Part shown: piece after piece, positions 42,872 to 55,167 of the stretch
Layout of the letters: every line of letters starts with the position of its first letter
Position numbering within the stretch: the first letter of the stretch is position 1
Position numbers and translations under genes: made by a program
From: Phanerochaete sordida
Taxonomy: Eukaryota; Basidiomycota; Agaricomycetes; Polyporales; Phanerochaetaceae
Length of the DNA: 64,000 nucleotides
Direction of reading: 5' to 3'
NCBI GenBank assembly: GCA_019973155.2
Contig: BPQB01000062.1
Coordinates: 62,001 to 126,000 of the forward strand
The notes under the pieces: model-generated
Told to the model about the DNA's origin: nothing
The model's database searches: none
Seen by the model: the letters and a program-made list of their open reading frames with translations, nothing else

Positions 42872-44132
42872 ATGGCCTCTGTCAGTGCCACCTCCCTTGG
42901 TGTGGCGCAGGTGAGCGTTGTCGGTCCGAGGCTGACATCCAACGTCTAACATCCAGCGCTCACTTTCCTCACCTATGTAGGAATCATCTTGGGAATTGCC
43001 GCCACTTTCGGACCCGTTCACACAGACACAGATTGTCACGGCGCACCCTACAGGGTCCGTGCCCTCCAGTTCGAAACCGTCTACACCTACTCCGGGGGTA
43101 ACAACTAGCGGCGATGACCTGACTTGGCCCGCCCAAACGTAAGCCATAAATGATGTTTTAGATGAAATTGATGATGACGCGCACAGCTTGCCTGGCAGGA
43201 AAAGCGTGTCGTTTGTGCCGCTTGGCCCTACACATGGTGCGGTATAATAAGCTCACACAACGACTGTTTTATGGAGTTGGACCACAGCTTTAAACAGCAC
43301 GACTCCCACGGCGTCCGTCAATTCTAATCAAAACGAAACCGCGTCTGCTTCTACCTCGTCGGCTACCGACGCTGCCAATTCGGTGTGCCATACACAATCA
43401 CTCTACGACATAGTATTCTGATCATCTGTGCGATCCACTCTGCCATCGTCACAGAGCATCGCACTACCGAGTACCGGCGCGTTGCAGACCACTGCGAAAG
43501 CGGCCCCGCCGATAGATGCGATTGCGGGCGCATCCGCGAGTGCAGGGATAGTAGCGACACTCTTGTGTCTGTTTCTATGGCGGAAAGCGATGCGGCGGCG
43601 GAAGCGCCAGGCGCATGGTACGTATGTCCATCGCCAGCGCGCCGCCGATTGCTCATTCTGTGCAGATGTAGCTCGCGAAACGCGCCCGCAAGACAGGTCC
43701 TCTGCCGCCGGAGAGCTAGCGGACTCCCCATGCGACACCGCGCCCCAGACAGCTCCCATCGCAAAAGACGACGACGCCCCCGTTGCGGCGAAAGATGACG
43801 ACGGGACACTGTCGTTGAGCCGGTCCACGAGCACCTTCGTCGTGCCGCCCACATCGCCCACACACGACGCGGCGAGCGTGCCGCCGCTGCCGGCGAAACC
43901 GTCTTTCCCTCGCCGTCGCGGCGCACGCGGAGAAGAGTCGGACGAAGACGCAGTCCAGATCGTGCCGTCGAGCACGCTGCAGGTCAATGGATGGGGGAGA
44001 GGGCTGCGCCACGAAGAGGACGGCGGAGTCCGGCTCGCAGGCGCAGGCCTTGGGCCGCCGAGCCCCGCGCCACCAGAGCGCACGCCGTCGCCTGCGAGCA
44101 CCCTTCCGCCGCCATATGCAGCATACCGCTAG
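42872..44132 (+). CDS. Single-pass Ser/Thr-rich membrane protein with C-terminal PPxY (class A tail)
   Basis: Model 42872-42910, 42981-43138, 43298-43382, 43455-43617 and 43666-44132 gives 303 aa and a closed frame. The 159-nt second intron is long for this window and may hide an exon. Ser/Thr-rich ectodomain-like part, TM helix (IDAIAGASASAGIVATLLCL), basic WRKAMRRRKRQ, a phase-1 intron (43618-43665, 48 nt), then a tail with PPLPAKPSFPRRRGARGEE, HEEDGGVRLAGAGLGPPSP and terminal SPASTLPPPYAAYR (PPPY). The start at 42872 fits the TATA position; the ATG at 42843 is too close to the TATA. Closest relative: the gene at 55168. Confidence 0.72.
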
Positions 44133-44159
44133 GCCTGCGTGATGACGATACCTATGCAG

Positions 44160-44634
44160 ATTTATTGCATTCTAGATACACGCTTTCCGCGGTACCTCGA
44201 CGTGGTCCCGCGACGCTTCCTCCTTCGGCAACACGCCAGAGTCTCAGGCCGCCGCGCGCGCGGCGCAGTACTTCGCGTATCTACCGTGAGCCAGCCCTGT
44301 GCCTGGACGAGCAATGTTTGCGCACCGGATGGCCGCGAGGCAGGTGTAGAGTAATCGCCTTCTGAGCTGCAATCTGCGCGTAAGATGTGAATGCCCGCCG
44401 TGTGCTGCGTCACGGGGGTGTCCTAGGGCGACGCGGCCGTAGCGCGGTGCGATGGCGAGCCAAGGAGACGTGGTTGCGTGGGTACATATTGGCGACAGAA
44501 GAAGTGGAGTACGCCAGGAAGAGGACCGTGGAATCAGGTCAGCCAGTGCAAGGGTAGGCCCGCTGAGCCCCGTTTTGACAGAACGCACACTGTCGCCGGC
44601 CAGTACCCTCCCACCCCCATACACAGCATACCGG
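44160..44634 (+). pseudogene. Degenerate class A PPxY tail
   Basis: Contains QEEDRGIRSASARVGPLSP and ERTLSPASTLPPPYTAYR, matching the preceding gene's HEEDGGVRLAGAG...SPASTLPPPYAAYR, but without a TM exon or plausible start. The frame runs on about 30 codons past the normal end. Likely a tandem duplicate of the 3' end of the gene at 42872. Confidence 0.6.
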
Positions 44635-44730
44635 TGGAACTATCGGAACATAGTATTCACGAGTATATCACTCCGATTTATTATTTACTTTGACACTCGA
44701 ATCGCGTTAGGCGCATGCCTTCCTTCGTGA

Positions 44731-45283
44731 TGTCATGATTTGTTCCGAAAGATCACAAGACACCTCCAACACGCTGATTTGGGGCATAAGCGTCGGCCGG
44801 GTGCCGTAGACCATGATCATGCTTCTCACAATTGCGTCGTCAGTTTTCGCTGCTTGGCCGGTCATCGCTGAACTAGCTCATCTTCATAATTTCGTGCAGC
44901 GGTCGATTGTGATGCAGAGAAGCTTGCAACACCAGCGCGCTTCGAAGTGCTTCAAGCCTCGTATCTACGTTAAATAGTGCCATGATCGCGAGATCAAAGG
45001 CTTCTTGAACCACCGCCGTCAAGCTGAGTAATTTAAGTGCATCGGATCATTTATCAGCTAAGAGTTCGCGCTCATACAAGTCTACGCACCTGGAGCTGCT
45101 GCGTTACGCGCGAATACGTGTACTGTGTTGTTAGGGGTATAAACCATAGCATATACTGCAAAGTCGTTCTGATTCGTCAAGGTACAATCATGGGTTCAGC
45201 GCATGAACAGAAGTGAGCGCTCCAGATCTGTCTGGATCATCCACTTCTCGTATATGGCCGTCTCATGCACAACCGGTCACCGA
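44731..45283. other. Intergenic, no gene seen
   Basis: AT-richer spacer upstream of the next class A PPxY gene; no coding signal. Confidence 0.4.
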
Positions 45284-45320
45284 GATGCTGATTGTTGCCG
45301 CGTCGATAGCACTTATATAC
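45284..45320 (+). promoter_or_regulatory. Shared promoter module plus TATA (class A PPxY gene)
   Basis: GATGCTGATTGTTGCC (45284-45299) followed 14 nt later by TATATA (45314-45319), nearly the same spacing as at 42792 and 55067. Confidence 0.6.
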
Positions 45321-45336
45321 CCTCCCGCGCACGGCA

Positions 45337-46686
45337 ATGCGGTGCCCACTTTGGCATTGCAGTCGTGCTCTCTCGTGTGAACATGGTGACGGTAGGTGAC
45401 TTTCGTACCCTCATTACTCGCATCCAACGTGAGCTTATTTGATCAGAGAATTCTCCCTCATTCGCCGGTACCGACAAGTTCGCCCACCGGAAGCTGACGT
45501 CGACACTCGAGGCGCAGCCATCGCCCACTGCGTCCGCGACCAGCAATCTGAGAGCAATTAAAAGCATCCCTTTACGTATCACATTGCAAAGAATTCTTTC
45601 CGGCAGGCATACCACCCTGTCATCAGCAATTTCTACTGCGACCTCCACGCTGCCTTTGATAGTCTTTCCCACGATGTCAGACGCAAGCCCGGCCAGACCT
45701 ACAACAGCTCCTAGCAGCGAAGAGACTGTCAAATTAAGCAGCTCGGACGCAATTCCGGCTTTAACTGCGGCACAAGATCAATCCACCAGTACGACATCCT
45801 CCACTAAATTAGCGACGTTTGTGCCAGGTGTGGCATTCAGTCTTCTCATATCCACAGTCCGCTTGTCTTCACAGACAAATGCGAGTGCTGTGCTTTCAAT
45901 TACGTCTGCCAAAATATTGTCTGCTACGATGGGTGCAGCCTCGGTTAGTCAACGATGCACCATTATCGCGGAAATATTCTTACCGGCTGTGCTACGTTGT
46001 TCTCAAGTTTAGCATTGCAGGGTACATTTCCGAGCTCACAGACGGATAGCCCATCGCAAATCTCCCGGAGCAGCCCGCCGGTGAACGTCATCGCGGTCGC
46101 AGTGGTGAGCGCCACAGGAGTCCTCGCCACGATTTTGTGCCTGCTCGTGTGGCGCAAGATGATGCTTCGGCACAAGCTGCAGAGGCACGGGACGTCAATG
46201 ACCAGAGCATCATATATCGTCGCTCATCGCGCCGCCCCAGCTTGCGCCCCGCGTCCGTATGAGTCCACCGCAACATCAGAGTCTGAGACTTCGGACGCTG
46301 CGCAGCCATCGTCTGAGCTCTCAAACAACAGCGCGTCGCAGACGGCCCCTCTCGTGAAAGACCACGAAGACACGCCGTTCACACCAATCGCAAGCATTTG
46401 CGCCGCGTGCACCGCATGCACTACACAAGGCTCTATGCGCACATCGCAGCGCCTAGCAAAGGCCCCGTCGAGCATGCACGCCGAACAGGTGGGGGACAAC
46501 GACCAGATCCATATCGGATCGCCTGACGCGACAAACGCCGAAGAAGGTGAGAGCGATGCCCGGCCTGCAGAAGATGGCGAGATCCGTCTGGACGGCGCCG
46601 GCCCGCGCACGCAGAGTTCAGCTTCCACCGAGCGCACAGCGTCTTCGGCGAGCACCCTGCCGCCGCCATACGCGGGGTATGACTGA
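45337..46686 (+). CDS. Single-pass Ser/Thr-rich membrane protein with C-terminal PPxY (class A tail)
   Basis: Exons 45337-45391, 45447-45943 and 46021-46686, about 405 aa. Alternatively the start is the ATG at 45383, with splicing to 45449, which better fits the TATA distance. The ectodomain-like region is Ser/Thr-rich (ATSTLPLIVFPTMSDASPA, QDQSTSTTSSTKLATF), then a TM helix (VIAVAVVSATGVLATILCLL), the basic WRKMMLRHKLQRH and a tail with DTPFTPIASICAACTACTTQ, AEDGEIRLDGAGPRTQ and terminal ASSASTLPPPYAGYD (PPPY). The post-TM intron of its relatives has lost its GT donor here, so 46190-46240 is apparently translated. Confidence 0.75.
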
Positions 46687-47255
46687 TGTCTGGATACCTT
46701 TGGCTGGTCAGCAGCTTCACTCTGCATTTGCTAAAGCACAATACATTGCGTTGGGGATCCAGAAAGGATTATTAGCGAGGAACGAAAGAGTTGTGCGTGC
46801 TGCGATCCATCACGATGACCGGCTGACTTGCCTACCATATCTTACGCTTGCCGACGCGGGCTATCATTCACATCGCGGGCGGCAAGAAGCATCGGAGACG
46901 CCACTTGTGCTGACCACTATACTACAGATACAGTCTGCGCTTTGCGATGAGTGCCTAAGACTTTCATCGCACAAGTAGCACGTACATACACTGTATATGG
47001 TATGCGAAACACTGACAAGCTCGGAATTCATATGCTGCGCCGAACGCAAGCTCGTAAGACATGCTCAGCATAGACCGTGATAAAATTGTACGCCTGTGGA
47101 GCGTATATCGTTCAATGTAAACTCGTCGTTGACCCAGAACCTGGAGTTAGATACGGGAATTAATCATGAGGCCGGAGTCAAAATAATCCAGATGCAGCAC
47201 GCTAGAATGACGATTTATGTCAGCATGTATACACCCCATGAAAATGGATTCGCTG
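46687..47255. other. Intergenic between convergent genes
   Basis: 3' flanks of a plus-strand PPxY gene and a minus-strand F-box gene; no further gene seen. Confidence 0.45.
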
Positions 47256-48644
47256 CTATACCGTATTGCATCCATCCTTAAATTGATCGGCCTTCTCTAT
47301 CCTCAGCCTTCTGTCTGCTTGAAACCTTGGCATCTTCGCAAAAAGGTAGTGCTTGTACTGCCAAAATACGTCGTCAGGGAAGACAATGCAGATAGTCTTC
47401 AAGCTCGTGCCAAAAGCGCTGATCCGCTGATCCAGCGTAGCCCAGTCAAATTGAAATGACTTGATAGCCTGAGGGACGTTCATGGGGTAGAAATGAATTG
47501 AATGAACCTGACCAGAGTGCGCCAGTACTCTGATTTCCAGCCGGTGTGAATGCGTGCTGGTCACAAATAGCATGACTGCAGGCTCGTGGAAGTCGAGATC
47601 GTCTGTGAAAGGCGCAGAACAACAATGTCAGTGCGGTGACTACCCATACAACGAAGAATCATACCCCTCACTTCCACGACTACTGTACCGCTGGGAGCTA
47701 CAAGGTGCCTGCTGCACCGACATTCGTCGAAGACAGCCTGCACAAGCGCCGCGACACAATGCGCATCCCGGCTGCACATGTACAGCGGGAGAAAAGGTTG
47801 ATGCCAGATGCGTGGACGCCGGGTGTGTATCAAGAGCCATACGAGGGGCCACAGAGCTGTGCATCGTGATACTTTGAAGCCTCTGAGATGTCGTTCAATG
47901 CTGTAGAAGCGTCGCGGAAGTAGGGGCTCAGAATCGTGGAGGGAATCCATGACATCCCAGGTGATTAGGTGCAGTAGCAGCTCGCTGTAGGGGGAGATGT
48001 ACGGGATTAAAGACGCAAGGAAGGATGCGAAAATGGCGTAATGGAGGAAGTGGACGGATGTGAGATGGAACTGTATTGGAATAGGTCTGACAGCGGGCGG
48101 CAGGGTGCGTGGGAGATCATGGAAAACAGAGCGAGGTGCGTATTGCCTTGTTTCCGTGACATTGCTTTTAGGCGCATCGAAGATAAATGTGAGCTTGATT
48201 TTTGCTTGAAGCGTGGTACTGAACGTTGATGCAAGGATGAGATGTATCCAAGGGGATGAAGGATATGTCACTTTGAGCATTAACACAGAGATGAGGTTCA
48301 TCACATTCATGCCCCGCGTAGTGACCTTTGCAAAATCTAGAAGTTGCAGAGCGTCCTGACGGGACTTTAGGACTATGGCTAGGAACATGGGAGCGCGGCA
48401 CCATCTGGCCCAGTAGCTGCAAACCAGCGAACACTGCGAGCGTTCGCGCCTGGTTGCGTGCATGGAATTGTCCGGATCAGTCAGATATCTGAGGATTTTA
48501 TCAACCAATTCCGGGGGGATTCGATGGGCTGGTGGCTGAGGTTCATCACATATAACCTATGTACGACGTGCTGGAAGTGAGCTGTATTGAAATGACTGAA
48601 ATGATAGCTACCATACCTCTGCTCCTATTGGCGTACTTGGGCAT
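47256..48644 (-). CDS. F-box protein, CxCxxC family (last Cys lost)
   Basis: Exons 48644-48617, 48528-47665 and 47602-47256. The first exon (MPKYANRSR) and its 88-nt intron are the best fit to reach an ATG. The main exon starts HRIPPELVDKILRYL, then QCSLVCSYWARWCR, APRSVFHDLPRTLPP, WPLVWLLI and CRCSRH, where the family's third cysteine is replaced by His. The conserved phase-1 intron 47603-47664 follows, then HSHRLEIRVLAHSGQVHSI and FDWATLDQRISAFGTSLK. Ends NTV-stop. Likely functional SCF adaptor. Confidence 0.78.
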
Positions 48645-50249
48645 CCCACCGCTGAGCCATCTAGGTGATCAGGACAGATGTACATCAGGAATTTACCCAC
48701 CGTTCTGGCGCGCTCTGGAAGCGCTGTACGTGCTGGAGCGGTCTGTGGCCTGTCAGCGCCCCGTCAGACCGTCCAGAAGATCGTTTCTTTTCCAGCAGCG
48801 CCGTTTTCGGCCAGCACGGCTCGGGATCTCATCTTGAATATACCCGGTAGATTAACCCATACAGTACCACAGCGCAAAATCTTCAAAGTAACCTTTGGTA
48901 CAGGTTTTCACGGAGCTGCGAATAATATGACCATGCTCGTGGCCCATGAGCCGTGAGCTTCAAACTCCCAAACTACAAGAGACGTTCGGGGCACCACTTA
49001 AAACTTAAGCTCTGATGCCCATAACAAACAAACATTTTAAAGGAGATACCATGTCCGATCGGAGGCTGCAGGCCGCGAGTTCAAGAGCAAGAGCGGCACC
49101 GCGGTAGCCGTTCTCGCGTGCTCGACGCGGCGCAGCGAAATTCATTGGACGACGCCGGCGGCGCCGTCTCTGCAAGCTGTGTTAGCACGACGACGACGTC
49201 GAAGGCGTGGACTCACCAACTGCCCGGCCGGCCGGGGCTCTCGCCTGAGCGACACTAGACACGCCCCGGACAGCGCATCGAACAGCCCGCGCGCCGACTG
49301 CGAGCGTGAAGAGCTCGCGGGCGCGAACCCTGCGGCGAGCCAGAGCCGCGCGCGAGCGCCCTGTCGAAGCGGTCAGCGCAGGGCACGAAGTCAGAGAGGC
49401 GGGCCGACAACTCACCACGAGCGTCGCGCCCCGCCTGGCGCACATAGGCAGGCACGCGGCCGTCGCCTACCGCAGGACGTGCCCCGCCACGTTCTGCGAT
49501 GTCAGCTCAAAGTCGCCGCCCGCGCGCCATCTGCGGGCGGCGTATCGGCAAGCACGCGGCCGACGCGTGCCACGGGGCGCGCCCGTTGGCGTCCTGCGAT
49601 ATCACAGACACGCCGCAGCACTGCGCGGCGTCAAGAGCGGCGGCGACGAGCGCATGAAGTGGGCGGGCACGAGGGCGCCGCTGGGTTGCGGCGAACGCGA
49701 CGAGCAGCCGCCGGGGCACGCGAGGCTAGAAGGCGGCCACGTCAGCTCAGACAACGACACAAGACGCAAGACGGGACGCGAGGGAACGCAGCGCGCTGCG
49801 CTGCGCCAGCTGGTGACGACGGATGGCGGTACAGCATCCCACATCGTACCCGTGTCATAAACACGGGCTGTGTGAGCGTCCCGAAAGCAGGGAGCGCACG
49901 TCGCACCTCACTTGGCATTTTAACCGTCCGTATAGACGTCGAAAGGGAGAGAGAGATGAAGCTGTTGAACGTCGAGTCTGTGTTGAGAACGAGAGTCGCG
50001 TGATTGGGCGCGGCGCCCTCGAAGTCGAACCGTGAGAAGATTCGCGACTTAGCCGCTCCGTCCTCTCCCTGTCTCCATCATGCTCTTCCGCTCCACCCAC
50101 CACCAGGTGGAGTCTCTCGACCTCTAATCCCTCTTGCCTCGCCGTTGCTGTTCAAGATACCCCGCCTCAAATCTTTCAACCGCCGTCGAGCCAAGTACGG
50201 ATATCTGCATGCTGTGCGAGGCACGTTAGGTAAGTCTCCGACCCTTGTC
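48645..50249. other. No supported gene; very GC-rich block 49.05-49.85 kb
   Basis: Long overlapping frames on both strands between 49179 and 50003 reflect GC content. A GCACGCGGCCG-headed unit of about 99 bp occurs twice in diverged form (about 49447-49545 and 49546-49644). Arginine-rich translations look non-coding. Could be a degenerate repeat. Confidence 0.4.
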
Positions 50250-50903
50250 ATGTCACGCAACGCAGATGCTTTAGCTGCATCTTCCGCGACCGCACTCATC
50301 GCAACTACGAATAGCATGCCTTCTAGCCCCGCGCCCGGAGAATATGTGATAGACCTCGACCACAAGAGGCCGCTGCCATGTCAAAATCGGTCACACAGCC
50401 CTGCACACCCTCAATGGTGAGCAGACATTATAGCTGTCACGCACCAAGTTACTAATCCGCATTATAGCTTTGTAGCTGCAAGTCGTACATCAGAATAAAC
50501 GTGTCGAGAGCTCCACGCGGCGGGACGAGCTCACAAAGTGACACCAGGCTGCTCACGAAGCCGTGTGCAGTAGGCGTAGAGGTGCGTAGTGTGCCTCTGG
50601 ACCGCTCACATAGACTGACTCCTACGCAGATCTCATCTTCTATGCACGCCCAAGCAGGTAAGTCTCACCAACACGAGCACGAAGTACTGAATTGCCATAA
50701 TGTACTTAGATCATTTGCACACGGACGCAACACGCAAAGCTGTAGCGGTCGACCAGCCCGCGTGCACAATCTTCATCCACGTCGCCGATTCGCTGTGGCG
50801 GCGCCGCAGTGCTGTCTCTTGTTTGAGGATTTCTCCTGCCGCTGCGGTGCACGTGCTTGCCTACCCTGTAGTGTATGTGCTTTGCAATGTACTCTATGTG
50901 TAG
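50250..50903 (+). CDS. Tentative small multi-exon gene with hydrophobic C-terminus
   Basis: A chain of splice-consensus sites joins MSRNADALAASSATALIATT... to DHLHTDATRKAVAVDQPACT and a hydrophobic end (VHVLAYPVVYVLCNVLYV). It uses introns near 50419-50465, 50581-50630 and 50659-50709, plus a speculative 11-nt exon. Phases can be made to agree, but no family is recognised and the start is arbitrary: the frame is open upstream to 50004. Treat as a hypothesis. Confidence 0.25.
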
Positions 50904-53345
50904 TTATTGTCGCTGCAATACATGTGCTTATTTCCGAATCAAATTTGCACGATATCGTGCATGGATAGGCCAACAAATATAGGTAAATATAAGTATCGTG
51001 CTGGCTGTGTCTGGTAGCTGAAGGTGTCTGATATCTGATACCGTCTCCCTCAGATTCCCGTACTGGCGCTAAGGTACATGCCTGGCTCCAGACGAGACTC
51101 TGGGCGCTGACCGCGCTGGGACGTCTGGTACAGACGCCACAGACACCTCCAGACGCCCTGGGATTTTCCTGATGTATGAGCTTTCAATCGACTCGAGAGT
51201 AGAGAGCCTCGTGGGTATAATACCAGCGCATTTCTCGAGTTGTGCAGCTTCTTTGTTCGCGGGGTGGCAATCTGCGCGCCCGCGCACGCGTCGACGGGGA
51301 GGTGGGCGTAGACCAGATGGTATCGGGTGGTGCGTCGGCGGAATTCTAGAAGGCATGTAGAGGGCAGCTATGGGCTCAGGAAGAGGATGTCACTTCTCTG
51401 CGTTAGGTGCCGTTAAAGACCACCGGCTACTGGATTTACCAGCTCTACCCTCAAGGACTGCTGGACACACCAGCATCCGGCAGTACGTCTACTCGCGCCG
51501 GCTTGCAAGGGGCGCTGCTCGCGCCGTACTCATATCCGTCGTGCTGCGTGTACAGCATGCGGCATTTGAGCATCGTGAAAAGGCGCGGAAGTGGCATTTA
51601 CGTTGACCGTTTCCCGTCCGCGTGAAGCATAAAAGCCCAGCTTTTGGCCTCTTGTGAACGGCTTCGATAACTTGAGGCCGTCATGCCACTCGCGAGTACA
51701 GACATTTCAGAGGTGCAGAAAATTCTGCATAGAACGGCGGCATAAAGCAGGGAGGCTCCATGGAACACAGCATGGGTATATGAGACTACGCTCCACATGA
51801 GTCCATGGGGAAAAGTTGCTGCAGGATGCGCCTTGCATCTCGAATGCGCCTCGTAAATACGTACAGGTCTCTTCACCGGAGCATGATCAGCCACATGTTA
51901 GCGGAGATCTGAACAGATTGCCGTTACACGCCTGCGCCTCGTGACCAATAGCGGCCTCGAGGCTCCTGTGCACCCCTCAAGAACGTTTCCGGATGCTGGC
52001 AGCACGGTAATAAATATTCATACCACGCCTCACCCCAGGAGCGTGCGTCGCGACCTGTGCCACGGCATCGCTCCTGTATCTATACTTAGGCGGCCAGCGG
52101 ATTTCATGGCGGCTTCAGAGCTCCCGTGCGCCGACGCTTGAAGGACAGCGCGGCATGCTCATACCGCGTCAGCGTCGAGCTGAACAATCGGATGTGCGCA
52201 GTCATCGTATCGATTGATTAGAAGGATTAGACGCGCGTAGCCAGATGACGGCGTCCAGGGCCTGCCTTCGAAAAAAAAGGTTGCAAGGCTGGGACGTACG
52301 TGGGGATGTCGGAGAATTGTCCCGCCGTGGCGCACGACGGCGGTTGGACACCAAGACACTCATCGCATCTCAGGTGCTCTGACATATTCTCGACCAACAG
52401 ACGAAGCACCCAGCCGATGGAGGATCCAGAGGTGACGTAGCGCAGTTATAGTCTGTTCCCATTTTACGAATTGTGTCGCCTCGCGCGCAGACTGTAAGAT
52501 CGACCCTAAGAGCACGACCAGCACGCACCCGCAGTCGTTGCCCAGCCCACGCCCGGGCCAGCTCCAGCATCCCCGACGCCCGACGCCCGTTTTATGGCTC
52601 GAAGAGAGGCTACGTGTACGCGAAGCATATGCGAACGCGCGCTATGTTCACGACTCCTCTCGCAATCGGGGACGGAACCCATCAGACTCAGTACTCACCA
52701 GCGCCCTGCCTGCAGCCTCAGCTCCGCCTCAACGCCCTCCTATATGCCCGCAAGATGCCCCTAGCCGACTGGTGCACAGCTTGAGGGGGTAAAGGATCGC
52801 ATGCGGGAACGACCATAGGTAGAATAGAGATGGGTAGGAGCAGACACCGCACGCAGAGACGCGCGCGACGCGTCGCCGGGCCCGCCGGCGCGCGCAGTCC
52901 GACGCTCGACGGCGTCGGGAGGCTCCCGGCGCCCCGGCAGCTACGCAAGCGCCTCTCTCCCAACTCTACCTCCACCACCAACCGCACTCGCAAACAGCTC
53001 TCGCAGACGACGGAAACACAGGTGCGTCTGGACGTCCACCTCCTACGCGTGGACCAGGCTTTTCCTAACAGACAAATGCATACACCAGGACGCGACGCGA
53101 AACCCGGGGTCTCTATTGGCCGAGCCATGCCTGCGCGCTGCATGAGCCGAGTTGTTACTTGGGACGCCTCCGCCGCCCCCTGAGGCAATCAAACCGCGCC
53201 TTCTGCCGCTGACGGTCGTCACAGCATCGAGGCAATAGATGTAGCCTCAAGGTCTCGAGCCGTTTCTCGTTCTCCCTGGGTCTCTTCCCTGGGTCTCTTC
53301 GAAGTCTCTCACGTATCTCCGGCTTAGCTGCTGCTCGCGTGAAAT
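50904..53345. other. Gene-poor region, no supported gene
   Basis: About 2.4 kb. Short frames with Ser/Thr-rich pieces (for example near 51.48 kb and 52.97 kb) may be eroded PPxY-family fragments, but none has a TM segment or the conserved tail. Confidence 0.35.
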
Positions 53346-54290
53346 ATGGAAGTGAGTACCTATGGATTGTCCCGCGAGCTCACTAGCTGACCGCACCGAA
53401 GTCAGCGTCGATATCAGGCTATGCCTCCAACTCGGTCCTAGCATCGACTACAACCGACAGCGAAGGCATACGCACGACAATCGTGGTCTTTACCCCGTCT
53501 GCATCAGCCCCCGCAGCCGTCAGCACCAACAGCGATGGAGTAATCGCGACCGTACTCGTAACAGCGCGTCCAAACGTCAGTCGCGTATCTCTCCGACCAC
53601 ATCGTGCCGCTCACGCGTTCGCACTAGCCGGCAAACCCAACGCCGTCGCAGCCATCCCCCACGAGCGCGCACAGGAGTCCCGACTCAGCGATTGTGCCCG
53701 CCGTGGCAAGCATAGCGGCCTGCCTCGGCGTACTCGCCGCGCTGCTCCTCGTCGTGTGGTGGCGCGGCACGCTGCGCAGGAACCGCTACCTCGAAGACCC
53801 GAGCGCCGATTTTGCCCCAGTGCGATGCGCGGAGCCCGGAACGGACGAGCCTCAGACCGTCCCCGCCCGCATGCTACTTGGCGCGACCAAACCCGCGCGC
53901 CGTCGCGCCGCGCCGCCGCCCTCGGCGTACGCAAGCACAGACGCCACGTATGCGGCGTCGCTCTGCGACGAACGCACGTCGGCCGCGCCGCCGCCACGCG
54001 CGAAGCTGGGCCCACGTGCACGCCCGCCGCCAATGGCGCACCTCACCCAGCGGTCCGCGCAGCCGCGCCCGTCCAGCGCACACAGCATCGAGGCGGGAGG
54101 GCTACGCGGTGGCGCAGGGCAGGGCGCGCCGCACCATGCAGCGCAGACAGATGCATGCATGCCGGGCGTCCGGCTCGCAGAGGACGGCGGCGTCCGGCTC
54201 GCAGGCGCAGGCGCTGCCAGCATCGCGTCGACGGCGCGCACGCCGTCGCCCGCCAGCACGCTCCCGCCGCCGTACGCAGAGCACATGTAG
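53346..54290 (+). CDS. Single-pass Ser/Thr-rich membrane protein with PPxY (class A tail)
   Basis: Exons 53346-53351 (just ATG GAA), 53402-53575 and 53652-54290, 272 aa, introns phase 0. Ser/Thr-rich segment (SASISGYASNSVLASTTTDS, TPSASAPAAVSTNSDGV), TM helix (PAVASIAACLGVLAALLLVV), WWRGTLRRNR, then a tail with AEDGGVRLAGAGAAS and TPSPASTLPPPYAEHM. PPPY is kept, but the usual Tyr after AE is replaced by His-Met. The post-TM intron of relatives is absent. The two-codon first exon parallels the gene at 55168. Confidence 0.72.
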
Positions 54291-54379
54291 CACGCTTTGG
54301 ACGTCGTACGATTCGTCAATGCATTTCCCGATGGTATGGCCATAATTGATTCGTGTCCTGACAGGTTAGATACGGCGCC

Positions 54380-54555
54380 ATGCCGCGATGTATGCGCGCA
54401 CGAGCGTCGCGCAGCCTCCCCCTCGGGCCACTCGTGCGCGCGCGGTCGTGCCCCGCACCTCGACGAGCGGCATGGCTGCACGCACGCTCACCCCGAGCGC
54501 GCCGCACACTACGCCAGCCAGCTGCACCGCTCCGAGCAGCTTCTCGCTGATTAGG
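54380..54555 (-). pseudogene. Decayed C-terminal fragment of an F-box family gene
   Basis: Minus-strand DNA (GTGCGTGCAGCCATGCCGCT then CGTCGAGGTGCGGGGC) resembles the last coding block at 56449-56597 (GTGCGCGCGAACATGCCGCT then CGCCGAGGCGCGCGGC, encoding VRANMPLAEARG). The frame is broken and no other part of the gene is present. Confidence 0.45.
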
Positions 54556-55066
54556 TTTTCCTGCCGCGCGTCGGGATTGGTATGTACTTGTACGGTCCCG
54601 GCTTGCCTACATGGTCTGCCAAACGTGTAGTACGCGCCCTCCGCTTCACGTCAAATATGTAGACCTTCACAACTGTCCCTCGGGCATATGTCTGTGTGCC
54701 CCGCTGCTGCAGAGAGAGCCAGGTGAAGTCCATGCTTGAGGCGCTGAGATCCCCGATCTCACTTTCGCTCCAGAAATTGACTGCATGCACGCTGCGGTCG
54801 GTCAGATTCGGTCTGGAGTCACAGGGATCCCACTCCGCCGCTTCGCCACGGTCTATCACAGGTCACTGTGCCCCCCTCCGCTACGACCAGTCCAAGTGTA
54901 AGAGACCTGGCGCCGCGACGGCTGAAAGTCTACAGTAACCCGCACAGCGCGGTGAGTCACTCCTTCCGGGATGCCGCCGCTCCTCGAGGGCGTACTTTGG
55001 CATGATGAGTTGCCGACGTGCTGATACTAACAATACATTGTAGATGGTAGTCCCATGTGTGATTGA
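54556..55066. other. Intergenic, no gene seen
   Basis: Upstream flank of the next PPxY gene. An antisense frame of about 100 codons (54859-54551) has no support. Confidence 0.35.
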
Positions 55067-55104
55067 TATGATGATTGTTGCCACAGCGGCCATCGGTTAT
55101 ATAA
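55067..55104 (+). promoter_or_regulatory. Shared promoter module plus TATA (class A PPxY gene)
   Basis: TATGATGATTGTTGCC (55067-55082) then TATATAA (55098-55104), 15 nt apart. Downstream leader sequence is also similar to that at 42830-42870. Confidence 0.6.
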
Positions 55105-55167
55105 TGTGCTCTTCTCGGAAATGCTTCGCCCAGTTCTGCCCCTTGCTCTAGGGCTTCTTGGTCCAGC

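Noticed and set aside
49179..50003. 274-codon plus-strand frame
   Set aside because: Very Arg/Ala-rich translation within a GC-rich repeated block, equally long frames on the other strand, no motif.
52718..53188. Overlapping 117- and 156-codon frames on opposite strands
   Set aside because: No start context, intron logic or recognisable domain; codon use unlike neighbouring genes.
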